From contig PLNT01000014.1 in assembly GCA_003141895.1 (NCBI GenBank), positions 79,379 through 143,378 on the forward strand: a DNA stretch of 64,000 nt, in the 5' to 3' direction. Made by a program: the position numbers and the translations under genes. Position 1 is the stretch's first letter; every line of letters starts with the position of its first letter. The notes beneath the pieces are model-generated. The model was given only the letters and a program-made list of their open reading frames with translations. It ran no database searches and was not told the DNA's origin. Positions 47,048 to 57,361 of the stretch are shown piece after piece. The stretch comes from Bacteroidales bacterium. GTDB lineage: Bacteria > Bacteroidota > Bacteroidia > Bacteroidales > VadinHA17.

Positions 47048-47157
47048 ATCCTGCTTACGCAACCTTTTCTTACTTATTTACATCAATCTTTTGCAGAATT
47101 ACTGGCATTTGAGATATTAATTTTATATTTTTATACTCTCATTCAGGTAAAAAAACC

Positions 47158-47718
47158 TTGTCGGAGATAAAAAAAATAATAAAAGGTTGTCTGGCCGGTA
47201 ACAGGAGGGATCAGGAACTGCTGTACAGGAGACATGCGTCGAAATTATACGCTGTTTGTCTGCAGTATTCCGGTAACGATGAGGAAGCAAGAGATATATT
47301 ACAGGAAGGGTTTATCAAGATATTTGCCAACCTCGACCATTACAAAAATGAAGGTTCTTTCGAAGGATGGATGCGCAAAATAACCGTTAATACGGCGCTT
47401 GAAAAATTCCGGAGCAGGCATAACCTTTATCGTGTGGATGATATCGATTCGATAAAGGAACCTGATGCAGAACCTGATAATCACGATTATGCAGGTCTTG
47501 AAGCAAATGATCTGTTAGATATCATCAGGGAATTGCCGACAAAATACAGAATGGTATTTAACCTTTATGCCATTGAGGGTTATTCGCATAAGGAAATAAG
47601 TAAAATGGTGAATATATCAGAAGGTACTTCAAAATCAAATCTTTCACGTGCAAGGGTAATCCTTCAGAGAAGAGTTGGATCATATACAGGTATAAAGAAA
47701 AAAGCAGTAAATGAGTGA
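47158..47718 (+). CDS. ECF RNA polymerase sigma factor
   Basis: A 186-residue sigma-70 protein: region 2 with LYRRHASKLYAVCLQYSGN, ARDILQEGFIKIF and SFEGWMRKITVNTALEKFR, region 4 with YSHKEISKMVNISEGTSKSNLSRAR. TTG start, chosen because MSEIKKIIKGCLAGNRRDQE matches family starts. It overlaps the next gene by 8 bp (ATGAGTGA), which is the usual layout for a sigma factor and its membrane controller. Confidence 0.92.
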   Translation: MSEIKKIIKGCLAGNRRDQELLYRRHASKLYAVCLQYSGNDEEARDILQEGFIKIFANLDHYKNEGSFEGWMRKITVNTALEKFRSRHNLYRVDDIDSIKEPDAEPDNHDYAGLEANDLLDIIRELPTKYRMVFNLYAIEGYSHKEISKMVNISEGTSKSNLSRARVILQRRVGSYTGIKKKAVNE

Positions 47719-49015
47719 ACCCGTTGCAAATATTGATCTTCTCTTCAGGAACGGACTTAAGGATTTCGAGGTGATTCCACCCCCTGATGTATGGGATGGT
47801 ATTAGTTCTTCAAACAAAATAAAGAAACGCCCCTTAATATTTTTCAGAGTTGCAGCAGTAGCTGCCGTTCTGATGACGGTTGGCTTTTTAACCTTCAGAT
47901 TGAGCCGCGAAACAGGAACTGTTCCTGACTCAGTACTGGCTTTTAACGTTGAGAAATCTTATCCTGTCATCTCAAATGAGATTACCCGAAACAAAACCAT
48001 TTCGACGAAACAAATTACAAATATCTCCGCTTCTGCTCCTTCAGACAGAACAGAATATATGCATCCGATAAATATCGAGAAACAAGCTGTTTCTGCTGAA
48101 TCTATAGTCCCATTGACTGCAGGAAGAAACCTGACACTCACTAAAAGTGAATCTATGGTCCAATCATCTCTTAACCCGCTTCAGTCTTCCGGGAGCAAAA
48201 CACTAAATATCATATACTCCGATCTGCAGTATATGCCTGCGGATAAACTAATGGACAGATGGTCAATAGCTGCTATGGCATCACCTACGTACTATTCACA
48301 GTTTAGTTCAGGGAACGATGCATTTTCGAAAGAGCTTATGGAATCTGAGCAACCACTTGTTTCTTATTCCGGTGGAGTTGCTTTTTCATATAAAATAAGC
48401 AAAAGATTCAGTATACAGTCAGGGCTCTATTATTCTTCACTTGGCCAAAAACTCGAAGGTATTAATTCCTTTGGCGGATTTAAGCAATTCGACAACACCA
48501 AGGGAGACAATAACTTTGAAGTTCCGACCACAACAGGTACAATTCAGGCAAGCAACCCCGATGTTTTCCTGAATTCCAATGCTTCAAACAGGGTTGTTAC
48601 TCCATTTACAAGTAATGTGTTTGATCCTAATAAAGCCAGTCTGCAATATATTAACAGTTCTCTTACTCAAAGTTTTAGTTACCTGGAATTGCCAGTCATC
48701 GTGAGATATAAAATTGTGGATAAAACAATTGGAATAAATCTTATCGGTGGGTTATCATATAATCTCCTTGTACACAATTCAGTATATACCACAATTGACG
48801 GAGGTAAATATCCTGTTGGCGATACCAAAGGGCTGAATCCCCTCGCCCTGAGCAGTTCTCTTGGTATGGGTATGGAATATAATTTTTCCGAAAAACTCTC
48901 ACTTAATCTTGAACCGACTTTCCGGTATTACCTGAATCCTTTCAGTGTGACTACAGGTTCATTTATTCATCCATATTCCTTCGGGATATTCTCAGGAGTC
49001 TCATATAAGTTCTGA
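47711..49015 (+). CDS. Envelope protein: anti-sigma-like N-terminus plus barrel-like C-terminus
   Basis: A 434-residue protein. Residues 1-37 are cytoplasmic-type with DLLFRNGLKDFEVIPPPDVW; a membrane helix spans about 42-62; about 65-180 is a low-complexity linker; the last ~250 residues resemble a PF13568-type outer-membrane barrel (SGLYYSSLGQKLEG to FGIFSGVSYKF). There is no cleavable signal. Its coupling to the sigma gene suggests that it controls that sigma factor, perhaps linking outer-membrane state to the cytoplasm; this is inference from layout. Confidence 0.65.
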   Translation: MSEPVANIDLLFRNGLKDFEVIPPPDVWDGISSSNKIKKRPLIFFRVAAVAAVLMTVGFLTFRLSRETGTVPDSVLAFNVEKSYPVISNEITRNKTISTKQITNISASAPSDRTEYMHPINIEKQAVSAESIVPLTAGRNLTLTKSESMVQSSLNPLQSSGSKTLNIIYSDLQYMPADKLMDRWSIAAMASPTYYSQFSSGNDAFSKELMESEQPLVSYSGGVAFSYKISKRFSIQSGLYYSSLGQKLEGINSFGGFKQFDNTKGDNNFEVPTTTGTIQASNPDVFLNSNASNRVVTPFTSNVFDPNKASLQYINSSLTQSFSYLELPVIVRYKIVDKTIGINLIGGLSYNLLVHNSVYTTIDGGKYPVGDTKGLNPLALSSSLGMGMEYNFSEKLSLNLEPTFRYYLNPFSVTTGSFIHPYSFGIFSGVSYKF

Positions 49016-49141
49016 TGGTTTGATGGATTTTGTTTCATCTGTCTGAGACACAAATTTCCTGATTAATTTTACATTGCATCAATTATTTTTAAGGTCCAAA
49101 ATTGTTACCTTTGCACTTTATTTCTAACTGCATCACTAAAA

Positions 49142-50104
49142 ATGATAAAAATAAACAGGAAAACTTTACTTACTGCTTTTGTGTTAACCGGAACAATTAT
49201 TATTATCCTCTCAATTGCTCAAAGCTTTAAAGGGTTTAATGACAAACCGGTTGGATTGCACCAGACAACCGATACACTCTATAATATTAAATCATTTAAT
49301 TTACCTGACGAAGTAATTTTTGCTGGTGAAAAAATGCCTCTCGATAATTTTGACACCAGGGAAAGTCTTGAAAGGGAAATACTTACAAGTGCGTACAGGC
49401 ATTCATCAACAATTCTTATAATAATGAGAGCTAACAGGTATCTGCCTCTTATTGAAAAGGTTCTTAAGAAAAACAATGTTCCCGATGATTTTAAGTACCT
49501 GGTAGCTGCTGAAAGTGAATACAGTAATATGGTTTCTCCGGCCGGAGCAACAGGGTTCTGGCAGATAATGCCTGAGACAGGGAGAGAGGAAGGAATGGAG
49601 ATAAATACCGTTGTCGATGAAAGATATGATGTTGAGAAATCAACACAGTTTGCATGTGACTATTTTCTCAGATCCTATGAGAAATACGGCAACTGGACGC
49701 TGGCAGCGGCATCTTATAACGGAGGGAGAAATGGTATCGACGAACAGATTGATATACAACATGAAAGGAATTACTACGATCTTTTGTTAACAGAAGAAAC
49801 TGCAAGATATATTTTCAGAGCTGTGGCTTATAAACTGGTTATTACAGATCCTCAGAATTATGGATTTAAAATAGCAAAGAAAGATTTATTTCCTGAGCTG
49901 AAATATTATGAAGTAAAAGTAGATACTGCAATTACAGACTTTTCCGATTTTGCCCGGAAGTTCGGGACAAATTATAAGATGCTGAAAATACTTAATCCCT
50001 GGCTTAGAAAACCTTACCTGACACCAAAACCACACAAAGAATATCAGATAAAAATTCCATCGGAAGGGATGCGAAATTTTGATAAGCTGGAAACAATGAA
50101 CTGA
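49142..50104 (+). CDS. Membrane-bound lytic transglycosylase with LysM-like end
   Basis: A 320-residue protein with an N-terminal signal anchor (about 9-27) and an SLT domain (about 105-230): catalytic Glu in LVAAESEYSN, then GATGFWQIMPETGREEGM and ASYNGGRNGI. The end (about 265-315) looks like one LysM-like peptidoglycan-binding repeat. It cleaves the glycan backbone to 1,6-anhydro ends (MltD-like). A TACCTTTG box lies at about 49106-49113. Ends 21 bp before uvrA. Confidence 0.88.
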   Translation: MIKINRKTLLTAFVLTGTIIIILSIAQSFKGFNDKPVGLHQTTDTLYNIKSFNLPDEVIFAGEKMPLDNFDTRESLEREILTSAYRHSSTILIIMRANRYLPLIEKVLKKNNVPDDFKYLVAAESEYSNMVSPAGATGFWQIMPETGREEGMEINTVVDERYDVEKSTQFACDYFLRSYEKYGNWTLAAASYNGGRNGIDEQIDIQHERNYYDLLLTEETARYIFRAVAYKLVITDPQNYGFKIAKKDLFPELKYYEVKVDTAITDFSDFARKFGTNYKMLKILNPWLRKPYLTPKPHKEYQIKIPSEGMRNFDKLETMN

Positions 50105-50125
50105 ACTTTTTGAGGAGAAGTGATA

Positions 50126-52945
50126 ATGAATGAGGAGATTAATGTCCTTGGGGCAAGAGTTCATAACTTAAAAAATATTGATGTCAGTATTCCGCGAAAC
50201 AAACTCGTGGTAATTACCGGTTTAAGTGGCAGCGGAAAATCATCGCTGGCATTTGATACTATATATGCTGAAGGGCAGAGACGTTACATGGAAACTCTTT
50301 CAGCTTATGCCCGCCAATTTCTGGGCGGAATGGAACGCCCCGATGTTGACAAAATTACAGGATTGAGTCCGGTCATTTCTATCGAACAAAAAACTACAAA
50401 CAAGAATCCCAGGTCTACTGTTGGGACAATTACTGAGATTTATGATTTCCTCCGACTTTTATATGCAAGAGCATCTGAAGCATATTCTTATGCCTCAGGT
50501 GAAAAAATGGTTAAGTATTCAGATATTCAGATTCTTGAGTTAGTCAAAAGTCGTTTCATCGGGAAGAAAGTATTATTTCTTGCACCTATTGTTAAAGGAA
50601 GGAAGGGTCATTATAAAGAGTTATTTGAACAGTTACGGAGAAAAGGGTTCCTGAATGTTCGTGTTAATAATGAAATAAAGGAGCTTACTCCTGGCATGAA
50701 ACTAGACAGGTATAAGACACATTTTATTGAACTTGTTGTTGATAAGTTCAAAGTCGGGGATACCTCTGATAAACGTCTGAACGATTCAATCCTGATGTCA
50801 CTTGATCAGGGAGATGGAGTGATGATGGTTCTCGACAGTGAGAAAAATGAACCAAGATACTTCAGCCGCCACCTTATGGATCCGGTATCAGGTTTATCAT
50901 ACAATGAACCTGCGCCTCATACCTTTTCCTTTAACTCACCTCAGGGTGCCTGCCCTCATTGTAACGGGTTGGGAGAGGTTTCTAGTATTGATGAAGAAAA
51001 GCTTATACCTGATAGGGGCCTAAGCATCAGAAATGGAGGGATTGAACCTCTGGGAAAGTATAGAAATACATGGATTTTCTGGCAGATTGAAGCGATAGCA
51101 GAAAAAAACGGATTCACCCTTGATACCCCTGTCAAAGAGATCCCCGAAGATGCACTTCAAAAGGTTCTATATGGATCAGAAGAAGTTCTTAAGCTTTCAA
51201 ACACTCCTTTAGGGATGACCTCCAACTATTTTTTGACATTTGAAGGTGTGGTTAATTTTGTTGGTAATGTAGAATCAATAAACGGCAAGAAAAACGGAAC
51301 TAAAATAAAGGACCAGTACGTTCAGTACAATGTTTGTCCTGAATGTAATGGCACCCGTTTGAAAAAGGAGTCTTTATATTTCAGGATTGCCGATAAAAAT
51401 ATTGGTGAGCTCTCGGCAATGGATATCAAGGAGTTGTCTCTGTTCCTTACAGACATTGAAGAGAAAATGACAGGAAATCAAAAGATAATTGCGTCTGAAA
51501 TTCTTAAAGAGATAAGAGCCAGACTTGGTTTTCTTCTTGAAGTAGGATTGGAGTATCTTTCAATGAACAGAGGGGCCAGAACTCTCTCAGGGGGTGAGAG
51601 TCAGAGGATCAGACTGGCTACACAGATAGGCTCCAGATTGGTCAATGTATTATATATTCTTGACGAACCAAGCATCGGTCTTCATCAGAGGGATAACAGG
51701 CGTTTAATTGCTGCATTAAAGCAGTTAAGAGATGCGGGGAACTCGGTCATTGTGGTAGAGCACGACAGAGAAATGATATTGTCAGCCGATCATGTTATTG
51801 ATATGGGACCCGGTGCCGGTCGGTTTGGAGGTCTTGTAGTAGCGCATGGCAATCCGCAGGAACTAATGAAGAAGGATACACTGACAGCTGAATATCTTAA
51901 TAACAAAAAGAAGTTTCATATTCCGGAAAAGAGAAGAAAAGGGAATGGAAAGTATCTGATTCTTTCTGGCGCTTCAGGGCACAATCTTAATGATGTTAAT
52001 GTAACGTTGCCTCTTGGAACCTTCATTTGTATCACAGGTGTATCAGGAAGCGGTAAATCATCACTGATTAATCAGACTCTTCACCCTGCGCTTGCAAAAA
52101 AATATCATAATGCCAGTAAAGCTCCGTTACCCTACAGGGACCTGAAAGGACTCGAAAATCTCGATAAAGTTATTGAAGTTAACCAGTCACCTATAGGAAG
52201 AACACCCAGGTCAAATCCTGCTACATATACCGGAGTCTTTACTGATATAAGAAAGCTTTTTGAACAGACAACAGAGGCAAAAATCAGGGGTTTCGGTGCA
52301 GGAAGATTCTCGTTCAATGTAAAAGGAGGCAGGTGTGAAGGATGCGAAGGAGCCGGAATGAAAACCATCGAAATGAATTTTCTTCCCGACGTTTATATCC
52401 ATTGCACTGAATGTAATGGGAAAAGGTATAATCGGGAAACTCTTGAAGTTAAATATAAAGGCAAGTCAATCAGTGACGTTCTTGAAATGACTATTGATAA
52501 TGCGGTTGAGTTCTTTACTAATGTACCTTCAATTTATCATAAAATTAAAACGCTCCAGGATGTAGGTCTTGGATACATAAAGTTGGGACAGCAATCCACT
52601 ACATTATCGGGTGGTGAAGCTCAGCGTGTTAAACTGGCAACTGAATTGGCCAGAAGGGATACAGGCAAAACACTTTATATACTTGACGAACCGACAACAG
52701 GATTGCATTTTGAAGATGTGAATGTATTGCTCGATGTGCTTAATAAGCTGGTTGACAGGGGAAATACAATTATCGTTATTGAACATAACCTGGATGTAGT
52801 GAAAATGGCGGATTATATAGTTGATCTTGGCAAAGAAGGAGGGAAGGCAGGAGGTAATATTTTATTTGAGGGATCTCCTGAAAAACTTGCAGAATGTTCA
52901 GAAAGTTATACAGGTAAATATCTTAAAGAAGAACTCAAGGCTTAA
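50126..52945 (+). CDS. uvrA: Excinuclease ABC subunit A
   Basis: A 939-residue damage-recognition ATPase of nucleotide excision repair. Two ABC modules: Walker [17 protein letters not shown] and [16 protein letters not shown]; signatures [14 protein letters not shown] and [14 protein letters not shown]. Zinc-type cysteines in [14 protein letters not shown] and the C-terminal finger [18 protein letters not shown] 50126 is preferred over GTG 50120 and is preceded by GAGGAGAAG, one of the few Shine-Dalgarno-like sequences here. Confidence 0.97.
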   Translation: MNEEINVLGARVHNLKNIDVSIPRNKLVVITGLSGSGKSSLAFDTIYAEGQRRYMETLSAYARQFLGGMERPDVDKITGLSPVISIEQKTTNKNPRSTVGTITEIYDFLRLLYARASEAYSYASGEKMVKYSDIQILELVKSRFIGKKVLFLAPIVKGRKGHYKELFEQLRRKGFLNVRVNNEIKELTPGMKLDRYKTHFIELVVDKFKVGDTSDKRLNDSILMSLDQGDGVMMVLDSEKNEPRYFSRHLMDPVSGLSYNEPAPHTFSFNSPQGACPHCNGLGEVSSIDEEKLIPDRGLSIRNGGIEPLGKYRNTWIFWQIEAIAEKNGFTLDTPVKEIPEDALQKVLYGSEEVLKLSNTPLGMTSNYFLTFEGVVNFVGNVESINGKKNGTKIKDQYVQYNVCPECNGTRLKKESLYFRIADKNIGELSAMDIKELSLFLTDIEEKMTGNQKIIASEILKEIRARLGFLLEVGLEYLSMNRGARTLSGGESQRIRLATQIGSRLVNVLYILDEPSIGLHQRDNRRLIAALKQLRDAGNSVIVVEHDREMILSADHVIDMGPGAGRFGGLVVAHGNPQELMKKDTLTAEYLNNKKKFHIPEKRRKGNGKYLILSGASGHNLNDVNVTLPLGTFICITGVSGSGKSSLINQTLHPALAKKYHNASKAPLPYRDLKGLENLDKVIEVNQSPIGRTPRSNPATYTGVFTDIRKLFEQTTEAKIRGFGAGRFSFNVKGGRCEGCEGAGMKTIEMNFLPDVYIHCTECNGKRYNRETLEVKYKGKSISDVLEMTIDNAVEFFTNVPSIYHKIKTLQDVGLGYIKLGQQSTTLSGGEAQRVKLATELARRDTGKTLYILDEPTTGLHFEDVNVLLDVLNKLVDRGNTIIVIEHNLDVVKMADYIVDLGKEGGKAGGNILFEGSPEKLAECSESYTGKYLKEELKA

Positions 52946-52981
52946 GAATTTAATTATATTTGAGGCGATTAATCTATTATT

Positions 52982-53701
52982 ATGGCCAAAATTGATAAAC
53001 CTGCAGATCTTATAAAAGATGCATTTGAACAGAAAACCTGGCATGAAATACATACTACGGATTCATGGAGAATCTTTAAAATAATCTCTGAATTGGTTGA
53101 AGGTTTTGAAAAACTTGCACGAATTGGTCCTTGTGTTTCAATCTTTGGTTCAGCCCGCACTCCGGCAAATAGTAAGTATTATTTACTTGCTGAAGATATA
53201 GCATATAAACTTACACAGAAGGGTTATGGTATAATTACCGGTGGAGGACCCGGTATAATGGAGGCTGCCAATAAGGGAGCTACCAGAGGTAAGGGAAAAT
53301 CTGTTGGTATAAATATTGATCTTCCCTTTGAACAGCACGCCAATCCATATATTGATTCGGACAAACTTATAACTTTCGATCACTTTTTCGTAAGAAAATT
53401 AATGTTCATGAAATACGCCCAGGGATTTATAGTCCTTCCCGGTGGATTCGGAACCTTCGACGAACTTTTTGAGGCTATCACACTGATCCAGACAAGAAAA
53501 ATCGGAAAATTTCCAATCATACTTGTTGGAAAACGATACTGGGGCGGATTAATGGATTGGATAAAAGATGAAATGCTTGCTGAAGAGCATGCCATTAAGC
53601 CTGAAGATCTTAATCTCTTTACACTGGTTGATTCAGGTGATGAAGCTGTGGACTTTATTGTTAAATTCTACTCCAGGTATCTGCTGAGCCCGAATTTCTG
53701 A
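52982..53701 (+). CDS. LOG family nucleotide 5'-monophosphate phosphoribohydrolase
   Basis: A 239-residue TIGR00730-type Rossmann protein: VSIFGSARTP, the ITGGGPGIMEAANKGA strand and PGGFGTFDELFEAITLIQT, where Arg/Glu of the PGGxGTxxE motif are catalytic. Family members release the base from nucleoside monophosphates (cytokinin activation in plants); the bacterial role may be nucleotide turnover. It is 36 bp after uvrA and converges on smpB with a 6-bp gap. Confidence 0.9.
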   Translation: MAKIDKPADLIKDAFEQKTWHEIHTTDSWRIFKIISELVEGFEKLARIGPCVSIFGSARTPANSKYYLLAEDIAYKLTQKGYGIITGGGPGIMEAANKGATRGKGKSVGINIDLPFEQHANPYIDSDKLITFDHFFVRKLMFMKYAQGFIVLPGGFGTFDELFEAITLIQTRKIGKFPIILVGKRYWGGLMDWIKDEMLAEEHAIKPEDLNLFTLVDSGDEAVDFIVKFYSRYLLSPNF

Positions 53702-53707
53702 GAAAAA

Positions 53708-54166
53708 TCAGACTTTCCTCATCCGATCCATTTCCCTGGCTGCGTCTTTGCGTTTCAGGGTCTCACGCTTATCGTATTCTTTCTTACCTCTTGAAATTGC
53801 TATCTCAGCTTTAGCCAATCCTCTTTCGTTGATAAAGACCTTTATGACAATTATGGTTAATCCGCTTTCCTTTATTTTCCGGTCGATTTTTCTTAATTCA
53901 CGCGATGTCAGAAGCAGTTTCCTCTCCCGCAGAGGATCGTGATTATTAAGATTCCCCCACCAGTACTCAGCAATATGCATCCCTTTGATGAAAAGTTCGC
54001 CATTATTGAAGAAACAATAAGAGTCAGCCAGAGTTGCCTTCCCCAGCCTGAGTGATTTTATTTCAGTCCCTGAAAGCTTAATTCCTGCAATAAATTTTTC
54101 TATGAACTCATAATCGTGAGACGACTTTTTATTTTTGATCACAATATTTCCGGTACCGCCTTTCAT
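53708..54166 (-). CDS. smpB: tmRNA-binding protein
   Basis: A 152-residue SmpB, partner of tmRNA in rescue of stalled ribosomes. Seen: NKKSSHDYEFIEKFIAGIKLSG, EIKSLRLGKATLADSYC, HIAEYWWGNLNNHDPLRERKLLL, and the basic C-terminal tail GKKEYDKRETLKRKDAAREM that mimics a codon-anticodon pair. The ssrA gene is not in the window. Divergent from miaA. Confidence 0.96.
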   Translation of the reverse strand: MKGGTGNIVIKNKKSSHDYEFIEKFIAGIKLSGTEIKSLRLGKATLADSYCFFNNGELFIKGMHIAEYWWGNLNNHDPLRERKLLLTSRELRKIDRKIKESGLTIIVIKVFINERGLAKAEIAISRGKKEYDKRETLKRKDAAREMDRMRKV

Positions 54167-54241
54167 TCTGAGTTCACAAATTCATATTTGAATGCGCTGC
54201 AAAATTAAATAAATTTATGGTATATTGCTTTACCAATAGTA

Positions 54242-55192
54242 ATGATTAAAAATTTGAACGTGGAGCTAAATTCTATTTATGACTTATTAGTTATTACAGG
54301 TCCCACAGCTTCAGGTAAAACTGCCATGGCTGCATCTATCGCTGCCAGATTAGGCGGAGAAATAATCAGTGCGGATTCACGTCAGGTTTACAAGGGGATG
54401 AATCTTGGTACTGGGAAAGATTATGACGATTATCTCGTCAATGGCACCAAAATTCCATATCATTTGATAGATATAGCTGAACCCGGATATAAATACAATG
54501 TATTTGAATATCAGCGTGATTTTATGAAAGTTTATTCCAATATGAAGAAGCGGAATATTTTCCCGGTCGTTTGCGGAGGTTCAGGCATGTATGCTGATAG
54601 CATTATTACCGGGTATAAAATGTTTGAAGTGCCTCCCGACAGCGGATTGAGAGTTGAGCTTGAGAAAAAATCCATGGAGGAACTCAAGGAGATATTATCA
54701 ACATTTAAGAATCTCCATAATTCAACAGATTTAGATACCAGGAAGAGAGTCATTAGGGCAATTGAGATAGAGCATTCCAGCAGGGATAAGGGAAAACAGG
54801 GGAATGAATTTCCAAAAATCAGGGCATTACTTATAGGAATTGTGTTCGACAGGGATACCAGGAGAAGAAGGATTTCTGAGAGACTTAAGCAACGTCTGAA
54901 TTCAGGTATGATCAATGAAGTAAAGAATCTGATTGATATTGGCATCAGTCCGGAAACATTGATTTATTACGGCCTTGAATATAAGTTCATCACTCTGCAT
55001 CTGATGGGGAAGTTAACCCATGATGAGATGGTCAGGGACCTTGAAACAGCAATCCATCAGTTTGCGAAAAGGCAGATGACCTGGTTCAGGGGAATGGAGC
55101 GTAAGGGCATTAAAATTAATTGGATCGAAGGTACATTACCAATGGAAGAAAAAGTGGAGAAGGTGATGGGATTGTTGTCAGTAGAAACGTGA
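54242..55192 (+). CDS. miaA: tRNA dimethylallyltransferase
   Basis: A 316-residue enzyme adding an isopentenyl group to A37 of tRNAs reading UNN codons; its substrate DMAPP comes from the MEP pathway that includes ispE. P-loop ITGPTASGKTAMAA, SADSRQVYKGMNLGTGK, HLIDIAEP, VVCGGSGMYADSI and the RQMTWFRG end. The last codons and TGA lie inside a 32-bp perfect palindrome (55179-55210), so the C-terminal SVET is encoded by a repeat. Confidence 0.94.
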   Translation: MIKNLNVELNSIYDLLVITGPTASGKTAMAASIAARLGGEIISADSRQVYKGMNLGTGKDYDDYLVNGTKIPYHLIDIAEPGYKYNVFEYQRDFMKVYSNMKKRNIFPVVCGGSGMYADSIITGYKMFEVPPDSGLRVELEKKSMEELKEILSTFKNLHNSTDLDTRKRVIRAIEIEHSSRDKGKQGNEFPKIRALLIGIVFDRDTRRRRISERLKQRLNSGMINEVKNLIDIGISPETLIYYGLEYKFITLHLMGKLTHDEMVRDLETAIHQFAKRQMTWFRGMERKGIKINWIEGTLPMEEKVEKVMGLLSVET

Positions 55193-55210
55193 TGCATCAC
55201 GTTTCTACTG
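55179..55210. repeat. 32-bp perfect palindrome over the miaA stop
   Basis: Arms of 16 bp, CAGTAGAAACGTGATG and its reverse complement, meet at GATGCATC. The left arm encodes the miaA C-terminus and stop. It lies between convergent miaA and the S9 peptidase gene. The type resembles dispersed GTAGA-CG-GATGCATC-CG-TCTAC palindromes known in many genomes; a terminator role is inferred. Confidence 0.8.
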
Positions 55211-55222
55211 ATTTGGTAAACC

Positions 55223-57283
55223 CTATTTCAGATACTTATCCAGCCACTCAAAAAACTCACGTTGCCAGATAATTGAATTCTGTGGTTTTGTGACCCAATG
55301 GCATTCATCTTCAAAGAAAAGAAGCCTGCTTGGAACATTATGCAGCTGAGCAGCAGTGAATGCCTCCAGACTCTGTGTATATGGAATCCTGAAATCGTTT
55401 GCTCCGGTAATGATAAGTATGGGTGTATTCCACTTCTCTACCATAAGATGCGGAGAGAATTTATAACTGGGCAGGTTCTTCCAGTAAGGGCCGCTGTAGT
55501 CTTTATTTGGAAACCATATCTCTTCGGTAGCTCCGTATTCGCTCTCAAAATTGAAAACACCGGCGTGGGCAATGAACGCTTTATACCTTCCCTGGTGAAT
55601 ACCAGCAAGATAAAATATCGAAAAACCTCCATAACTGGCTCCTACGGCACCCATCCTTTTTGCATCAACATAGGTTTCTTTTGCCATTGCATCAGTTGCA
55701 TCAAGATAGTCTTGCATATTTTTACCGCCATAATCACCCGAAATCTGTTCTTTCCATGCCTGACCGAAACCAGCAACTCCACGTCTGTTTGGGGCAAATA
55801 CAATATAACCTTTTGCTGCGATCATCTGCATGTTCCATCTGTATGACCAGAACTGGTCAAGCGATGACTGTGGTCCTCCTTCGCAGAAAAGTAATGCAGG
55901 ATATTTCTTTGCAGCGTCAAAATCAGGAGGATAGATAACCCACATCTGAATATCCATGTTATCTTTGGTTTTAGTATGTTTCTCCTCCACCTTGCCCATT
56001 TTAATGTTATCGTAGATAGTTTTATTAATAGAAGTGATCTTATTAACTGACCCGTTCTTTAAATCAACTAGGGAAAGCTCAGGGGCCATCGACATTGAAG
56101 TCAGTTCCGAAACCATAACCCCCGATTTAAGTGTAAATGGACCGAGATTATGCACTCCTTCAGTTACTTTTTTTACACTATTCCCCTTGAGAGAAGTTTT
56201 GAATATCTGAGAGGTGCCTAAATGAGAACATGCAAAGTATAAAGCGCTATCACCTTCCCATGTAATATTGGATATATCAAAATCCCAACCTTTTGAAACC
56301 CATGTTCTTTTTCCTTCTTTAATATCATAGCAATACAAACGGTCGAGATCCGATTCATAACCATCCCTTTCCATGCTCTGGTAAGCTATTTTAGAACCAT
56401 CAGGTGAAAAGACAGGATATCTGTCATATCCTTTGTTCCCATCTGTAATATTAATCTCTTTTCCTGTTTCCAGGTTAAACAAATAAATGTCTGAATTCGT
56501 GCTTACAGCGTCAGCTTTTCCATATAGCTTCTTGCATGTGTATGCTATTGATTTTCCGTCTGGGGCCCAGGCAATTTCAGTTTCATCGAAATATGGCGCG
56601 GTTGGTGATTCGAATCTTTGTCCATCCATAATATCTTTTAAATCAGTAACCGTGCTTCCATTAAAAGAAGCAACCAGGATATGGCTATAGGAAAAATCAC
56701 TCCAGTAGTTCCAGTGACGAAACATCAGATCGTTTATAATTCTGACATTTGCTTTAGGAAGATTATGTTTCTCATTAGCTGTCTGATCTAATTTAATTCT
56801 TTTTGTGAAGAATATTTTTCCGCCATCAGGCGAAACATTGAAAGCGTCGAAATCGCTTATTCCTGATATTTCTTTGGTTCCCGATCCATCGGAATTCATG
56901 GTAAACAATTTCCCCTTATTTACAAGCGCTATTGATTTTCCGTTATTGAACCACTGGGGAGAACTTCCGCCTTCAGTTGTCAGTTGAGTGGAATTTCCTC
57001 CATTTATAGCAGTTTTAAAAATGTTGGTTCGTCTTGCCTCACTCTTAAGATCTATATCTGTAACAGTATATAAAACAGTCGATCCGTCAGGCGAAAGTGC
57101 AAAAGATCCCAGCCGGCCGAATTTCCACATTATTTCAGGAGTCATTACCCCTCCGGCTTTCTCTTCAGCTGTGAGTTGGTTATTAAATTGAGGCATTGCC
57201 TCCTTAACGGCAGGTGGTTGTTGTTTACAGGAACTGACAAAAAGCAGCGCAACAAGAAGTAACAGGAGAAAATACTTTTTCAT
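55223..57283 (-). CDS. S9 family prolyl oligopeptidase-like lipoprotein
   Basis: A 686-residue serine peptidase with a lipoprotein signal (lipobox VSSC near residue 19). The N-terminal beta-propeller (about 60-420, with LSPDGSTVLYTV and FSPDGSKIAYQS blades) gates a C-terminal alpha/beta hydrolase: nucleophile in VGASYGGFS, Asp in ITGANDFRIPYTQS, His in EDECHWVTKP. It probably releases di- or oligopeptides in the periplasm or at the surface. ATG 57283 is chosen at the signal peptide; a TTG eight codons upstream is less likely. Confidence 0.9.
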   Translation of the reverse strand: MKKYFLLLLLVALLFVSSCKQQPPAVKEAMPQFNNQLTAEEKAGGVMTPEIMWKFGRLGSFALSPDGSTVLYTVTDIDLKSEARRTNIFKTAINGGNSTQLTTEGGSSPQWFNNGKSIALVNKGKLFTMNSDGSGTKEISGISDFDAFNVSPDGGKIFFTKRIKLDQTANEKHNLPKANVRIINDLMFRHWNYWSDFSYSHILVASFNGSTVTDLKDIMDGQRFESPTAPYFDETEIAWAPDGKSIAYTCKKLYGKADAVSTNSDIYLFNLETGKEINITDGNKGYDRYPVFSPDGSKIAYQSMERDGYESDLDRLYCYDIKEGKRTWVSKGWDFDISNITWEGDSALYFACSHLGTSQIFKTSLKGNSVKKVTEGVHNLGPFTLKSGVMVSELTSMSMAPELSLVDLKNGSVNKITSINKTIYDNIKMGKVEEKHTKTKDNMDIQMWVIYPPDFDAAKKYPALLFCEGGPQSSLDQFWSYRWNMQMIAAKGYIVFAPNRRGVAGFGQAWKEQISGDYGGKNMQDYLDATDAMAKETYVDAKRMGAVGASYGGFSIFYLAGIHQGRYKAFIAHAGVFNFESEYGATEEIWFPNKDYSGPYWKNLPSYKFSPHLMVEKWNTPILIITGANDFRIPYTQSLEAFTAAQLHNVPSRLLFFEDECHWVTKPQNSIIWQREFFEWLDKYLK

Positions 57284-57361
57284 ATAACTTTTAATTATTA
57301 ACCACAAAGAACACTAAGGGATCACAAAGGAACTCAACGGGAATTTATAATAATACTTTAA

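Noticed and set aside
46804..47049. 81-residue minus-strand frame inside the composite repeat
   Set aside because: It is made of palindrome arms and resembles no protein.
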